Source: Marthasterias glacialis (Eukaryota > Echinodermata > Asteroidea > Forcipulatida > Asteriidae). Taken from it: a DNA stretch of 64,000 nt. A program made the position numbers and the translations under genes. Positions 1 through 11,343 of the stretch are shown piece after piece. The DNA is taken from positions 6,623,854-6,687,853 of the forward strand of contig OU452229.1 of the NCBI GenBank assembly GCA_911728455.2. Direction: 5' to 3'. Numbering within the stretch: the stretch's first letter is position 1; every line of letters begins with the position of its first letter. Under the pieces are notes generated by a model. That model saw only the letters and a program-made list of their open reading frames with translations, was not told the DNA's origin and searched no databases.

Positions 1-1093
1 TTCGGTCCCTCAAGGTTCAGTTCTTGGACCGCTATGGTTTACAGTTTACACTTACCCTGTTCATAACATAATTGAGAAACATAAACTAGACTATCATGTG
101 TATGCTGATGACACCCAATTATATTTATCCTTTAAACCTTCCCAGGAATTCGCTGATGAGAGCATCAAGCGTATTGAATTATGTGTTAATGAAATTCGTG
201 CTTGGATGCAAGATAACTTCCTTAAACTTAATGATGACAAAACAGAGTTTATATTACTTGGTTCACGTCAACAACTTTCCAAAATTTCTGTTCCACATAT
301 TACTATTGGCGACTCCGATATAACTCCTGTTACTCAAACTCGTAATCTTGGTACCATTTTTAACTCAACTATGTCACTAAATTCTCATGTATCTAACATT
401 GTTCGTACTGCATCATTTCACATCCGTAATATTGGTAAAATAAGAAAATATTTAACGCACAATGCTACTGTGCAAATTATTCACTCTGTTGTAGTTTCTC
501 GTCTTGACATGTGCAACTCACTTTTACTTGGTCTTCCAAATACTCAAATTGAACGTCTTCAGCGAATTCAAAACTCTGCTGCTCGTGTTATTTCCTTGTC
601 AAAAAAATCCTCCCATATTACACCTATTTTACAAGAGTTGCACTGGTTACCAGTGCATAGCAGGATTAAGTACAAACTATTGCTCTTTGTTTTTAAATCT
701 CTCACTAACAGTGCCCCGGCATATATTGATGATTTGCTTGAACCTTACAATCCACCTCGTAAACTCCGTTCTGACAATTCAAACCTCCTCATTGAGCCTA
801 AATCTAATCGTTCATGGGGTGACCGATCTTTTTCTCATGCTGCACCACGTCTATGGAATAAATTGCCATCACATGTCAAATCATCAATTTCTTTAAATGA
901 GTTTAAGAAGAACCTTAAAACTCATCTTTTTATTGAAGCATTTGCATAATGTAGTTTACTTGGGTTTTCTGCTTTATCGTTGTATTTTGTGTTTTTTAGT
1001 TAGTTATCATGTAGTTTTGTACAAGCGCCATGAGCACTTTTGTGGATTTGTGCGCTTAATAAATTGTCATTATTATTATTATTATTATTATTA
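1..1093 (+). mobile_element. LINE 3' end with 3'UTR and (ATT)n tail
   Basis: After the RT stop at 949 there is a short 3'UTR of about 145 bases with an AATAAA at 1058-1063, ending in a TTATTATTATT microsatellite (about 1070-1093). A short tandem-repeat tail rather than poly(A) is typical of the CR1/L2 group. The 5' boundary is outside the window. Confidence 0.85.
2..949 (+). CDS. C-terminal part of a CR1/L2-type non-LTR retrotransposon reverse transcriptase (partial)
   Basis: The frame is open from base 2 to the TAA at 947-949, about 315 residues; the 5' part lies outside the window. It begins with the RT motif VPQGSVLGPLWF and then the catalytic YADDTQLYLSF box near base 98. The C-terminal region has the features usual after the RT domain in CR1/L2/Crack-like LINEs: SRLDMCNSLLLGLP, then LQRIQNSAARV, then LHWLPVHSRIKYKLLLFVFK, then APAYIDDLL, and finally RLWNKLPSHVK. 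Known role of the family: it copies the element RNA into DNA at a nicked target. No frameshift or premature stop is seen in the visible part, so the copy may be fairly young. Clade assignment within the Jockey/CR1 superfamily is from motif memory only. Confidence 0.9.
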   Translation, partial: SVPQGSVLGPLWFTVYTYPVHNIIEKHKLDYHVYADDTQLYLSFKPSQEFADESIKRIELCVNEIRAWMQDNFLKLNDDKTEFILLGSRQQLSKISVPHITIGDSDITPVTQTRNLGTIFNSTMSLNSHVSNIVRTASFHIRNIGKIRKYLTHNATVQIIHSVVVSRLDMCNSLLLGLPNTQIERLQRIQNSAARVISLSKKSSHITPILQELHWLPVHSRIKYKLLLFVFKSLTNSAPAYIDDLLEPYNPPRKLRSDNSNLLIEPKSNRSWGDRSFSHAAPRLWNKLPSHVKSSISLNEFKKNLKTHLFIEAFA

Positions 1094-1289
1094 AATGAAG
1101 TTACATTCACACACCAAAAATAAATTAACACATTTCTAAAATGTATTATTCACATCTGAAAAGGAAGAAGTATGAGCATTATAAACAAGAAGTTGCACAG
1201 TTTGTAGTAGCCCACAGGACAAGTTGAGAAGTCGTGTTTACTAGCCCATAGCAGTGTTTACAAGACAATGTACGCCGGGCTAGTGCTAA

Positions 1290-1452
1290 GCATGAGCCCT
1301 GGCATACATGTAGCTTAAAACAAGTGTGCTTACCAGAAAATGGTCAAAGATGCCATGTTTTGCTGGTTTCTTGCTAATTTCTGCTTAGCAAATACAAAGT
1401 GTTAAGCAAAAGTGGCTGCTTTTATTAAACAGGTCTACGAAATTGGGCCCAA
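1290..1452. repeat. Fragment of the GGGCCCAATTTC-family MITE
   Basis: It contains the family signatures 'ttgctggtttcttgctaatt', 'ctgcttagcaaa' and the terminal 'cgaaattgggccca'. The same sequences recur at 16048-16230, 17621-17741, 30128-30722, 34862-35105 and 45130-45790. The left border is indistinct. Confidence 0.6.
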
Positions 1453-1795
1453 TGAGAATTAGCCCCTCCCATGAAATATGCTAATTACATGTACATTTAT
1501 GCATGCATACAGTATTGGTTGGCAAATGCCATAGAGTTGTGCACTAGGCAGACGCACAAATGCGTGTCACGCCACCATCGGCCCCATAAAAAAGGTGCAT
1601 TGTTCCCTTACTTTGCCAACCCTTTAATGTAAGTGCGCTTGTGCAATGTGTAAGTTACATATTTCGTGGGAAGGGTCTAAACTGCTCTGAGTGTGAAAAG
1701 AAAATGGGATGGCAGTGGGGTTAAAATTCCTGTGACAAGAATTTCTTTGGTTTTATTTCCTGGGAATTGGCTCTGGCTGTGATATGAAATGGTCT

Positions 1796-2146
1796 TTAAA
1801 GCCCCAGCTCAACGTTGGTAAGAAAGATAAACATAAATGTTCACAGATTTACATATACCTTACGGTATAAAGATATTGATTGTAGAAAACTCTCCGTGAA
1901 ATATTTCTGCCTTAAGTGTTATCATATTTGAAATAAGATCAACAGATTAATTTTTGTCTCACGAGACCAAAACTCTGCCTTTTAAGAATGCGTACAAAAG
2001 TGCTGAATGCATTATTACTATTTTCTCCCAAATGAAAAAATGAAATGAGCTGAAATTTTCACAGGTTGGTTTTATGACACATCTTGATTTGTGCAAAGAA
2101 TGGAAGCATTTAAAGCCACTTTACCAATGTTGAGCTGGGGCTTTAA
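1796..2146. mobile_element. TTAA-flanked MITE, family A, copy 1 (full length)
   Basis: It starts TTAA-AGCCCCAGCTCAACGTTGG and ends CCAATGTTGAGCTGGGGCT-TTAA, so the ends are about 24-bp inverted repeats flanked by TTAA. A TTAA target duplication is the hallmark of piggyBac-type transposition. The 351-bp copy has no coding capacity, so it is non-autonomous. It is inverted relative to the copy at 62464. Confidence 0.85.
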
Positions 2147-3039
2147 TGCTGTATTGGCATTTTTAAAAAAATGTACAGCACATGTCTAACACTCCCTCTA
2201 GACACAAAACATTGTCTTATGTTAAAAGGAAACATTTCAAGAGTGCTCACTGATGTTTTCTAACATAGTGATTCAATCATTCAAGTGGCCTCAAGAATCC
2301 CATCGCCTATTGACACGATCCACCAGCCATCAGATTAGTGTCATATCAGGACTCAGTAGCTTTACATTGTAAGTGCTTAGCAATGTCCAGGATATTTGCT
2401 AATAGCACCGGGATGTTTGCCTGGCAAACTTGTCCTCCATCTTTAAGTGGGGATCAGAATCTTACACTGTGAATTGGAGCAGTGGTATGAATACCAATAG
2501 GGCTGCGAGGCAGTCGGCAATGGGACATTCACAATGGGCGTGACGTCAGTGTGCAGATAATCCATGTTTGCTTCTTCGCGGCTGAACCTTTGGCTTTTCA
2601 GGCTAGGATTTGGAAATATTTTGTTCCATCTTGTGGACACAGCTCTGCAGAGATTGTGACAAAAATGTGCTGCTGGGTGAAATGGTTATAGCAAAAAGCA
2701 TATTGATTGACATCAACCCATGAAACCATGGATCCATTACTGGCTATATGTACTACTTTATTATAAACACATCAGCCTTGCAAGGATACATTCTTTAGGA
2801 TGTACTAGTCGTAGCATGGAAGCCAGTGGCCTGACTTGTTGACTACCAATTCTCTCCACTATTTAAAGAAAGACTTACTCATTACGTGCCTAGCACGGAA
2901 CAGCAGAGGGTACTCAGTCATGTCAAACTCAAAGCAATGAAAGGTTTTTTTTGTTGCTAATTAGTGTGGTGCAAAATGTGTGAATTGTCACTAGATGCCC
3001 TTGTTCTATTTGATTTAGTGCTTAGCTGTCTTTAGACCT
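2147..3039. other. Intergenic or intronic stretch without a recognisable gene
   Basis: I saw no exon with splice signals and conserved coding in either strand and no clear repeat boundaries. It may be part of the long first intron of Gli if the start exon lies to the left. Confidence 0.5.
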
Positions 3040-3165
3040 TATACCGGTGTTTGTTAAGCACCGTATCCTCAGTACCTTCCGAGTCCTGTGAAAAATAATT
3101 TCCACAGGCATTTACTTGGGTAGGATTCGAACCCACAACCTTTGCCATTCTAGAGCAGGTCTTAG
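3040..3165 (-). mobile_element. tRNA-derived SINE fragment (second SINE family)
   Basis: On the minus strand there is a pol III B box GGTTCGAATCC followed by TACCCAAGTAAATGCC and a body ending near CACCGGTATAAGG. The head resembles the SINE at 22205-22340. The A box is weak. Confidence 0.6.
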
Positions 3166-3344
3166 ATTTAGTGCTTCATGAAGCTCGAAATGCTGACTGA
3201 GAAAAATGACATAGTCTCTACCACACCCTGCATCCACAATCAAATCAATCTAAAACAAATTGGTTTTTCTCTTCTCAACTAAATTTGAAATGATGTGGGT
3301 TACAAATTTTCAACTCAATGGGTTGCTTTGATAAGTTGAGGGTT

Positions 3345-3440
3345 CTCCCCAGGATTTTGCAAAACTGGGGGTGTTCGGGACCCAAATTTGCAAGTTTGGC
3401 CGAAGCACGCTGAATTGAAACAAGGTCCTGGGAACCTTTT
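3345..3440 (+). repeat. Interspersed repeat containing 'ggttctccccaggatttt'
   Basis: It matches, in inverse orientation, the stretch at about 53479-53580 (both carry 'cttcggcc', 'gcgtgctt' or their complements, 'ccccagg' and 'aaaactgggg'). The function is unknown; it is probably a fragment of a dispersed element. Confidence 0.6.
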
Positions 3441-3464
3441 AATACTTGATGTTTATGTTTGCTT

Positions 3465-3786
3465 TTAAAGGTAGAATACAGGATTGGTATTCATCAAAAA
3501 ATGTTTTTACATGTATAAGTGTCAGTCTGAAAGCTTAATGATTATGAAGTTCATACAAGTACAAATCTTCGCTAGAAATGTTTCTGTCAGAAATACTGTC
3601 TAAGTCGAGAAAATAGAATTTGAATACCCCAATTTTAATTTCAGTTGTAACAACCCGATTTTTAGTAGTTTCTCCTGACTCGGACGACGCATGGAGCCCA
3701 AACTTGTTTTTTTTTTATGTATAATGAATCACACAATGTAAGAACACTGCACTGTCAGCTTTACTAATACTAGATTTTACCTTTAA
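3465..3786 (+). mobile_element. TTAA-flanked MITE, family B, copy 1
   Basis: It begins TTAA-AGGTAGAATACAGGATTGG and ends in ATTTTACCT-TTAA. The internal sequence (tcagtctgaaagctta, ctgactcggacgacg, cactgcactgtcagcttta) is shared with 42876-43237. There is no ORF. Confidence 0.8.
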
Positions 3787-5773
3787 AAGCTGTACTATGC
3801 ATTTTCAGTGGTTGTGGTCTTATGATTTTTGTGAAATAGCTCTTAAATATTTATTTATTTATTATTTTTTTTTAGATTTATTTAATTTTATTTATTATTC
3901 AAAAATAGATTTTTATTTTAGTTTTGCGCCCGTAATTTGTGCCAATACACGAAGCTTGTTCTCACCATGAAGGACCTCCATGTTCTCACCATGCACGACA
4001 TGATGCGAACCCTGATAATTATAAGGGTAGACTATTATTTGTGCCCATGAAAGTGTAAGACCATGGAGGTAGAAATAGATCTAACTCCATGGTAAGACTC
4101 AGTTAAGTAATGAAGTGCATGCTTAGACGTGAAAGTAATCATGAATTGCGTGCACTCAAATGTGATGTAAACGCACAATGTACGCATTGTTTCAAGCATG
4201 GGTGCATTTCAGTCACTTCCTTAAAGTTTCCTTCATCCTTGCAAAGAGTATCCACATTCAAGGCAGTACAACTCTACCAATTTATGGTGAAGTTACTTGT
4301 GTATTTGATATCAAGGTGATTATCCTATACAGTTTGTTTAACTAAGAGCTCCAGGCACACTTAATGGAGCTCTGCTACTGCTTCTGTATTTAGTGTCTGA
4401 AGTATGCCGAGCTGCATAGTCAACACAGATGCAGCAATCCCATCAAGATTATTTGTTGTAAACTTCACCATGTTTATGATATCAATACAATCAGTCCGCT
4501 TTTTAAATACACTACCAGAGACTGACATATTTATGAGTGTTTCTGATCATAATGACTTCCGGGGGCCCCAAGCTTACTGTAAAATCATCTATTTTTTTCG
4601 GGTATGCACCAAAAGTGAGAGATTAAAGGTGAGGGGTCAACCCATCCATTTATGCTCTTAACCCCAGGTTAAAATCAGGCTGTAGACCACCCAAGGATTT
4701 GTTTGTGTGTGGGCCTGGTGTCTGTGGAAGGACTGGCTTGTTTTTTAATAGTCATTCCAGGAGTTGCTCCCCTTGCACAAAGGACTGTGTAATAACTACA
4801 GTACACAGTGGGTCGGTCTGACAAGAAAGGAATTGATCTTGAATACAATAGATATCCGCCCATCTTCAACAGTGGCCTCCAATCACAATGGTGTTGGTGC
4901 TCCTCCGCACTGGGCTGTGATGGGCACCTACATTCCACCGGTTTCCATCCTTTAATCTTCAGCGCAGGATCGGAATTGATTGATACACTGCAGTGCCTGT
5001 TGTTGTGGCTTTTCTTTGCAATTTAACTGTTTTTCTCATTAGTTTGGGTATTTTAAAAGGCTCTTTCAGGATGTGTCACCGCTAGTTAAATGTAATCATC
5101 TCATCATCAAACTTGGATTAATATCAGGATGAAGATAAAGTGAGAAAGATGACATTACCAGTGTTTGTGGCATCTTCAACAACGCTGCTTGACACCAACG
5201 CTTTTGAGTGATGACACCACTTGATCGTTAGAGCTAATATTGGAAAGACGATTCCAAAAATTCAGCCTCTCGGTGGAAACTTGTTTTTTGCTGGAAATAA
5301 TGCTCGTCAGTGATCAGTGAAGTTCCTCCTGACAGTGTGGACCTTTTGGCAGTTCGAAGGACTAGTCATTTTGGTCAATTTTCAACAAGACTAGTCCCGG
5401 AACTGGTTTAATCATGATAGAGCACTATGGTTTAATGTGCTCAAACAGTGCAACTTTATGATGGTTTCTGTATCTCAAATAGTCAAATCTTCCAGGAATG
5501 AAGTAAAAGCAGCACTAGTGTAAGGTCTATGAGAATTCTCAATGATTCTTAATGTAGTGTTTTGGATCATATTGTTACATCTACTGGATGAATAATCATT
5601 TTAATATTGCCCACTGTTCATGCAAATAGATCTGCACTGAATTCTAAACTAAGGTAAGTAATAAGTCACACATGGTCATTCTATCATGGGCCAATCTTGT
5701 TTTGTTTAGGCCTACATACTGGGTGAAACAAACCACTCTTCTTTGAAGTTGATTATTTAGCTACTACAAATGC
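3787..5773. other. No gene recognised
   Basis: AT-rich non-coding sequence with a T-rich low-complexity run at about 3845-3900. Small open frames here (for example around 4675-4955) lack conserved motifs and splice context. Confidence 0.5.
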
Positions 5774-5909
5774 TTAAAGCCCCAGCTCAACATTGGTAAC
5801 ATTTCAAGGCAAGTTTTCCACCATCATTTTCTTTATACCATGTAAAGGTATATGTAAATCTATGAACATTTTTGTTTTTCCTCTTACCAATGTTGAGCTG
5901 GGGCTTTAA
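5774..5909. mobile_element. TTAA-flanked MITE, family A, copy 2 (internally deleted)
   Basis: It has the same ends as the element at 1796, flanked by TTAA, but is only 136 bp. It keeps the right part (accatgtaaaggtatatgta, cttaccaatgttgagctggg) and lacks the middle. Same orientation as the copy at 62464. Confidence 0.85.
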
Positions 5910-6644
5910 ACCAAACCAATAATAACAGCAGGCACGGATTTCAACAGTAAGGTAACTCAAAGTATTTTGTATGGAGCAGTCAAGCACTCAGTTTTTCAAG
6001 TAAAATTTTACTGTAAATTGAAAACAGGCAGTTTAAATACATCTCTATTGTGACAGGTGTTCAAAAGCTGTGCAAATTTAAAACAGGGTTTGTAAGGACA
6101 CCAGACACTTTCTGTCCCCAAAAACACGGCAGGGAGCATGGTCTTCATTTGTGTTGGGAATGAAAAGATCTTGGGAGACCAAGCAGCAGCTGAAACCAAG
6201 GAAGCAAGTTGACGCACTAGTAGTTAAGGTTCTAACAACGTGGGAGAATTTTGGGAGAATTTAGCAAGGGTACAGCTGATCAGCATGACTAATAAAAGGG
6301 ATTAAAAAGTAAAGGGAAAGTTATTTGCGCTTTAGATCTTTTAGCTCACTCAAGTGGATTAGCATGAGCTGTAAAAAGTTCTGGTGAGAAGGAATTGTTT
6401 ATCCCTTTTTCTTTGGCATGTGTGATTCATGTGTTTATCATCCCATTCTGCCTATCAAACCCTGTTGCAAACAAACCTGATACCTTGTACTTAATGTACT
6501 AAGCCGTCTAGAGAGGAATTACTGAATTCATTGGGTCAGATTATGAAGCTAATCTGGGTTTAAAATGTTGCAAATTCCCAAAGCTCAATCAAATTGAGAA
6601 GAGAATCACTTGAAACAGAGAAGGACAATACACTTTGAGTATGA

Positions 6645-7037
6645 AGGCCTTTTTGCACTACAAAAAATCTCTGTGTTGGACACGGGTCCGATCCTTGTTA
6701 TTTTGACTGACCTTTTCACACTACAACATTTCAATCCCGAGTTGACCCGTGTAGAGCTCTCGATCCGTGTCAATACCAACCCTGGTTGGGAGGTGGTTTG
6801 AGAGCTCTCGATCCGTGGCGAAAATTCCAGCACATGTGCGAAAGCCTTAGTGTGAACGCTCCTGGGTTCATTTTCGATCCGTGTTGAGTGCGTGGCGCTA
6901 TCTGCAGTAATGCAGTATGGGAGTTTTCCACTTGGATCTGTGTGGGACCCTGTAGTTTTTCCCGACCATGGGCAGACAACTGCAGTCTTAAATCAAGGCG
7001 TGCAAAAACAAATATTTTTGGTAGTGTGAAAAGGCCT
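6645..7037. mobile_element. MITE with AGGCCTTTTT-CACTAC inverted ends
   Basis: The left end is AGGCCTTTTTGCACTACAAA and the right end is TTGGTAGTGTGAAAAGGCCT, which are inverted repeats of about 22 bp. The element is about 393 bp, has no transposase and contains repeated 'ctctcgatccgtg' motifs. Confidence 0.75.
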
Positions 7038-7065
7038 CTAGTTATCACATGAAATCAAGAAATAT

Positions 7066-7275
7066 TTATAACAAATAACAGCTGAACAAGTGTTGAGATG
7101 TGTCCCCGTTCGTCATACCAAAAGCTGATAAAAATTGTACGGTCCAATTTCCGTAAAATGTAAGATTTGATGTTTTCTTCCCTTGAGCTGTGTAGAAATT
7201 GTGCCTGCAAAACGTCGGTGTTGTTTGGCTCTTAATTCTGTATACACGTGATGTTACTGGCGACATGGTCTATAG
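7066..7275 (-). repeat. Partial copy of the CATGTAACC-family MITE
   Basis: It shares with 42545-42856, 52880-53275 and 57500-57835 the strings 'aaaatgtaagatttgatgtt', 'ttgagctgtgta', 'tgcctgcaaaacg' and the terminal 'acatggtctatag'. It is inverted relative to the 42545 copy. Confidence 0.65.
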
Positions 7276-9290
7276 ATGGACATGCTCGTTGTAGTGCTGC
7301 ATGTGGAGGATTTTGAACTGTACAAACCCTCACCCCTTTAAATGCAGCAAGTTGCACCAGTTTGTAAAATTGCTGTTATTTGTTGCACTTGGCATTCAAC
7401 TAAAATCTCATATCAATGATGCGTTTTGTTGCATTTAGCAACCAATTGATTTAACTTAAGTGGTGGATTTTTTGGTATCAAATTGAATGTTTAAATCTAA
7501 CTTTTTGTGGGGTCGGATTTTGTTGTACTTGACAGGGTACATGGCTCCCATGTAAAGAAAAGTCGACAGAATGCTTGCATAATTCTTGCATTTAGCAGGG
7601 CAAGCACCCTATGGCCATCCTAACCCAAACCACTTCACTGCACAACGCAACAAAATCACTTGTTGCATTTTGCTGTATTTAGCAGGGTTTTCATTTCAAC
7701 TGTGTTGCATTTACATGTAGCAGGGTGACTGGAGAAAAACAGATTGGGGTTAAATTATAATGTTACGCACAAATAGGCCTACATGTACATGTACAGTCGA
7801 GAAATGCATCAAACGGATCACTATTCTAGAGTTGACACTTGACACTGTATTCAGTACATTGACTGCCTTGGAAGCTGAAAACAATCCTTAAATCAGCTCC
7901 ATACTAAAAACGTAAAGTCTAAATTCAAAGGAGACAAAAACAACCTTCCAATTATGAGAAGGTTTTTCCATCTGGAGTCGGGGACAATCCTCCATGCTGG
8001 GATCTTTGAAATATTATAACCCGAAGATGATCCGGGCAGCTTCATACAACCGGAATTCCTCCACACTGTTACCTGTCACGTTAACACCTATAATCCATAC
8101 AGCATTTGTAAATAAGCAGCAGCGGTCCCAATGCCACCCTGGAGCTCGGTAACAAAATATGACAGGCTTTATTTATGACTTGGAGTGCTTCACTCAAGAT
8201 GGCTTTTACTCTTGACCTGGCGCTCATGCTGGAAAGAGAGACATTTATTAAAGGGGATAGAACAATGGGGGTGGGGGTGGAGTTGGTGGGAATGGGTGTA
8301 GTGACCAGGGGTGGTGTGTTGAGGTAATTGAGTTTGAGTTTCAGTTGGCAAATAAAGCACTGAAATCAAAGGCATTCAGACTGAAATTTGGCTGATCAAC
8401 AAATCCTTTTTTTCCCCCTTCCTTTGAGCAGCCTAATTTGCACAAAAAGAAGATTGTTGACTTTACATGATTGAACACTGGTCTTCGTTGCTGGGCACAC
8501 TAGCCTTTCTTGAAATAGTGGAGAATATAATTTGTAATCGGCAACCAGCAAGTTGGCAAGTCGGCAAACTGGCTACCATTATACCCTCCTGAAGAAAATG
8601 TTCTTGCTACACCCAAGGCTGGAAAAAATTGTTTGGAGGAAGAACTTACATAATGTGCATCATTTTTATGGAAAAGCTGAACATGTGATAAGTTGAAAAG
8701 TTATCTTGGAATTTATGTATTTTGTGGGAAAGCTACATAACTTTCATGTTACTCTTTTCATTTTGATAGAATTATTGCCTGCTGAATTTGTTTTATGGTC
8801 AAACCCCAAAGTTTTAAAGCAACTATCTGGTTAACAATTTCCAAAATATTTGAAACCTTTTTTGTGTGGATACACTTGCATTGGAGTCGTTACAAGATCC
8901 CTAGATAGTGGAAGTGCTAAACAGTGTACTGTAGCACATGGAATTTGTGCTTCACCCTCAAACTTTGGACAGACCGACAGACTGTTTAAAAGAAACAGTC
9001 CAGTGCAAACATCCAGTTTTCTAACTTGGTGCAAACTAAGGTATACCTCACATCTGTTTAACTAAATCCTAATCTAGAATATCAGACTAAATAAACTGAT
9101 GTACACTAAGCTTGTTTGAACTATCATTGTAAACATAAGAAAATGTATGTCAAGAGATTAACAAATATTGTTTGTTAAAACCAGTTTGTATTTTAAAGCA
9201 AGTTTGGACAACTTTATGTAAACTTCAAAATAATATTTGTAGGTCTGTTAACATTAATCAATCATGTTTTTCATCTTTGCCTTGGGATTT
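7276..9290. other. No gene recognised; diffuse 'gcatttagcaggg' repeats
   Basis: Between about 7370 and 7735 the phrase 'ttgcatttagcagg' and close variants occur several times at irregular spacing, suggesting degenerate local duplication. The rest is AT-rich non-coding sequence. Confidence 0.45.
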
Positions 9291-9341
9291 AACAGCCCTG
9301 AGCAGGCCTTGAATTAAACCACGGCACCAACAGCAATCGCT

Positions 9342-9396
9342 GTGGTGCCCTGTGCTTTTGCCGTGGTGCCCTTTGCTTTTGCCGTGGTGCCCTTGG
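9342..9396. repeat. Short tandem repeat, 21-bp unit, about 2.6 copies
   Basis: The unit 'gtggtgccctttgcttttgcc' repeats from 9342, 9363 and 9384 with one substitution between the first two units. Confidence 0.8.
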
Positions 9397-9822
9397 CAAA
9401 TTCCAATACAAGTTTACATTTTCCTCAAAGAAGTGCTCCTTACCAGAAGAAAATTGCTGTGCCCCTTCAAAAGCGAAGTTCAAGGCCTGCCTGAGATTTG
9501 TCAGGAGTTTGTCTGAATTCAGGATTTGTTATTGGATCTCCCTTCACCTTCAGATTTTTCATAAGCTTTGCCATCACAGGGAAGAAAAAACAGCCAAAGT
9601 GTTTGACCAAACTTCTAGATTTCTATTTGTGGTAATGTAGAGAGTCTGTATACATCTATAAAAATATCCTGTGTACTCAAGGGGTTTCATCTCTGGACCA
9701 AGAGGATAATGCTTAGTGGTTTTCAGGATTTTTCTTTCTCATAAAGTAGCACCCTTGTTACAGAGTTAATAAATTATGTAATCTTATGAAGTGAAACAGA
9801 AGACTGTCAAACAAAGCAAAAT

Positions 9823-10164
9823 GTTACACCACAGTAATAGATTGAATTTATAATTGGTCGGTAACCAATCCTGTTTGTGTTACAAAGACACATGTACATG
9901 GTGCGTGCACTTAGGAGGGGAACATGATTGATGTACCCACAAAGTACATTACCTTGGTCTTCTCTACCTTTGGTCCGTTCCACCAATTGTACAATATTAG
10001 AAATAGCCCTGGGTATGAGGTTGTATGTAATATGTTATTAAAGTGTTTGACTTTGTTCAAATAAACAACAAAATGCAATGTTCAACAAAATTATAAAAGA
10101 AGCATAACTTATTTCAGTTTATAATGTTTGTTTCCCCCTCTTCAAATCTGTTGCCGTGGTATAA
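9823..10164. mobile_element. MITE, 'gttataccacggtaat' family, copy 1
   Basis: Its ends (gttacaccacagtaatagat on the left, a diverged copy of it inverted on the right) and internal strings (gaaatagccctgggtatgag, caatgttcaacaa, tttgtttcccc) match 26300-26620. About 340 bp, non-coding. Confidence 0.75.
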
Positions 10165-10984
10165 TAACAAAACAAATGTTGCGGGCTGTGTGATGATCGG
10201 GTCCATGTGGGTTTTGTACACCCTCCTCGGGGGCAAACTCTTATCTTGTTGACTGGTTTTAGGTTCCTGCAGGACAAGAACATAATCTAAGGACAGAAAG
10301 AGTATTTTTATCTTAATTTTTTTGTAAGACAGAAACAGTAGACTGTGGAAGGTCTCGTTTCTTCCAGAAAATGTGTTTGAGTGTCAAGGTATGTTTTGGA
10401 GTTTCAAGTTTGTTATTTGAGGTTTGGAGTTTGTTTTGAGTTTGAGTTAGTTGTTGATTTGTTCTGTAGTTGAAGGGATGGTACTCTGTTGGTTTTGGCA
10501 TTGTGGAAAGAATCCATGCTTGGATCATGGGAGGTTATTTTCTACCTCCATGTTTGGATTAAACCACTCTTTTGTCCTATTTCATTATTGTTGGGTTTGG
10601 TCAGTCTCTTATAGTTGAGATCAGGTTGTTGTTCATGATTTGTTATGTTATCAGTTGTGGATCTTCAGAACAGATTTCCCGGTAAAGAGTAATTGGTTAC
10701 AGGATGTTTTAAGGGGAGTGACTTATCCAAGTGGTATGCAGTGAGTACCCTGGGGCCTATTGGTGAGGGTTATGCACTCTGTAGAAGAAGCAGATGTGAG
10801 TGGTCAAGTGGGCAGAGCTTCATGGTTGAATCATTCTGGCTCTTTGAACCATCCATGGGTCATACAGCAAGGACCAGCAGAATTCATGGGTTAGGCTAGC
10901 CATGGAGGAATGGGCTAGCTTTTCTCTATGGTCTTGCCTTGTCTTGCTTGCTGATTTCATTTGGTTGAGCAAAGTTTTTGGGGC

Positions 10985-11285
10985 CTAGTAGTATAGACTT
11001 GAAATCAAGTTTACCGAACGCGTATTTGTCACTGTAGAACCGAAGTACCGCCGCGCCCTCTACTGGTCATATAGGGTACATGCTATCATGTGGGACCGCT
11101 CTCATGACTGTGACCGTTATCGTACAGTGACGAGAGCAGTTACCACACGATAGCTAGCCTCACACGATAGCATGTACGCTATATGACCAGTAGAGGGCGC
11201 AGCGGTGTTACGGTTCTACAGTGACAAAAGACGGTACAGTGACAAATACGGTATGTTACAGTCTTGATTTAAAGTCTACTAGTAG
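10985..11285. mobile_element. Fold-back element with long inverted arms
   Basis: The two halves are near-complementary over about 100 bp. Left features: gacttgaaatcaag, ttgtcactgtagaacc, ccctctactggtcatatagg, tacatgctatc. The same features recur inverted on the right, ending in gtctactagtag. A large hairpin is predicted. No ORF. It lies 30 bp from a poly-G run. Confidence 0.8.
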
Positions 11286-11315
11286 TGCAGACCTTTCTAT
11301 TGTTTATAAACAAAC

Positions 11316-11343
11316 GGGGGGGGGGGGGGGGGGGGAGGGGGGG
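11316..11343 (+). repeat. Poly-G tract (G20-A-G7)
   Basis: Twenty consecutive G, one A, then seven G. Such a run can form a G-quadruplex and is prone to replication slippage; the exact length in any one assembly is uncertain. Confidence 0.9.

Noticed and set aside
4675..5026. Overlapping open frames of 63-87 codons as a gene
   Set aside because: Both strands are open to the same degree, and there is no recognisable domain and no matching splice sites.
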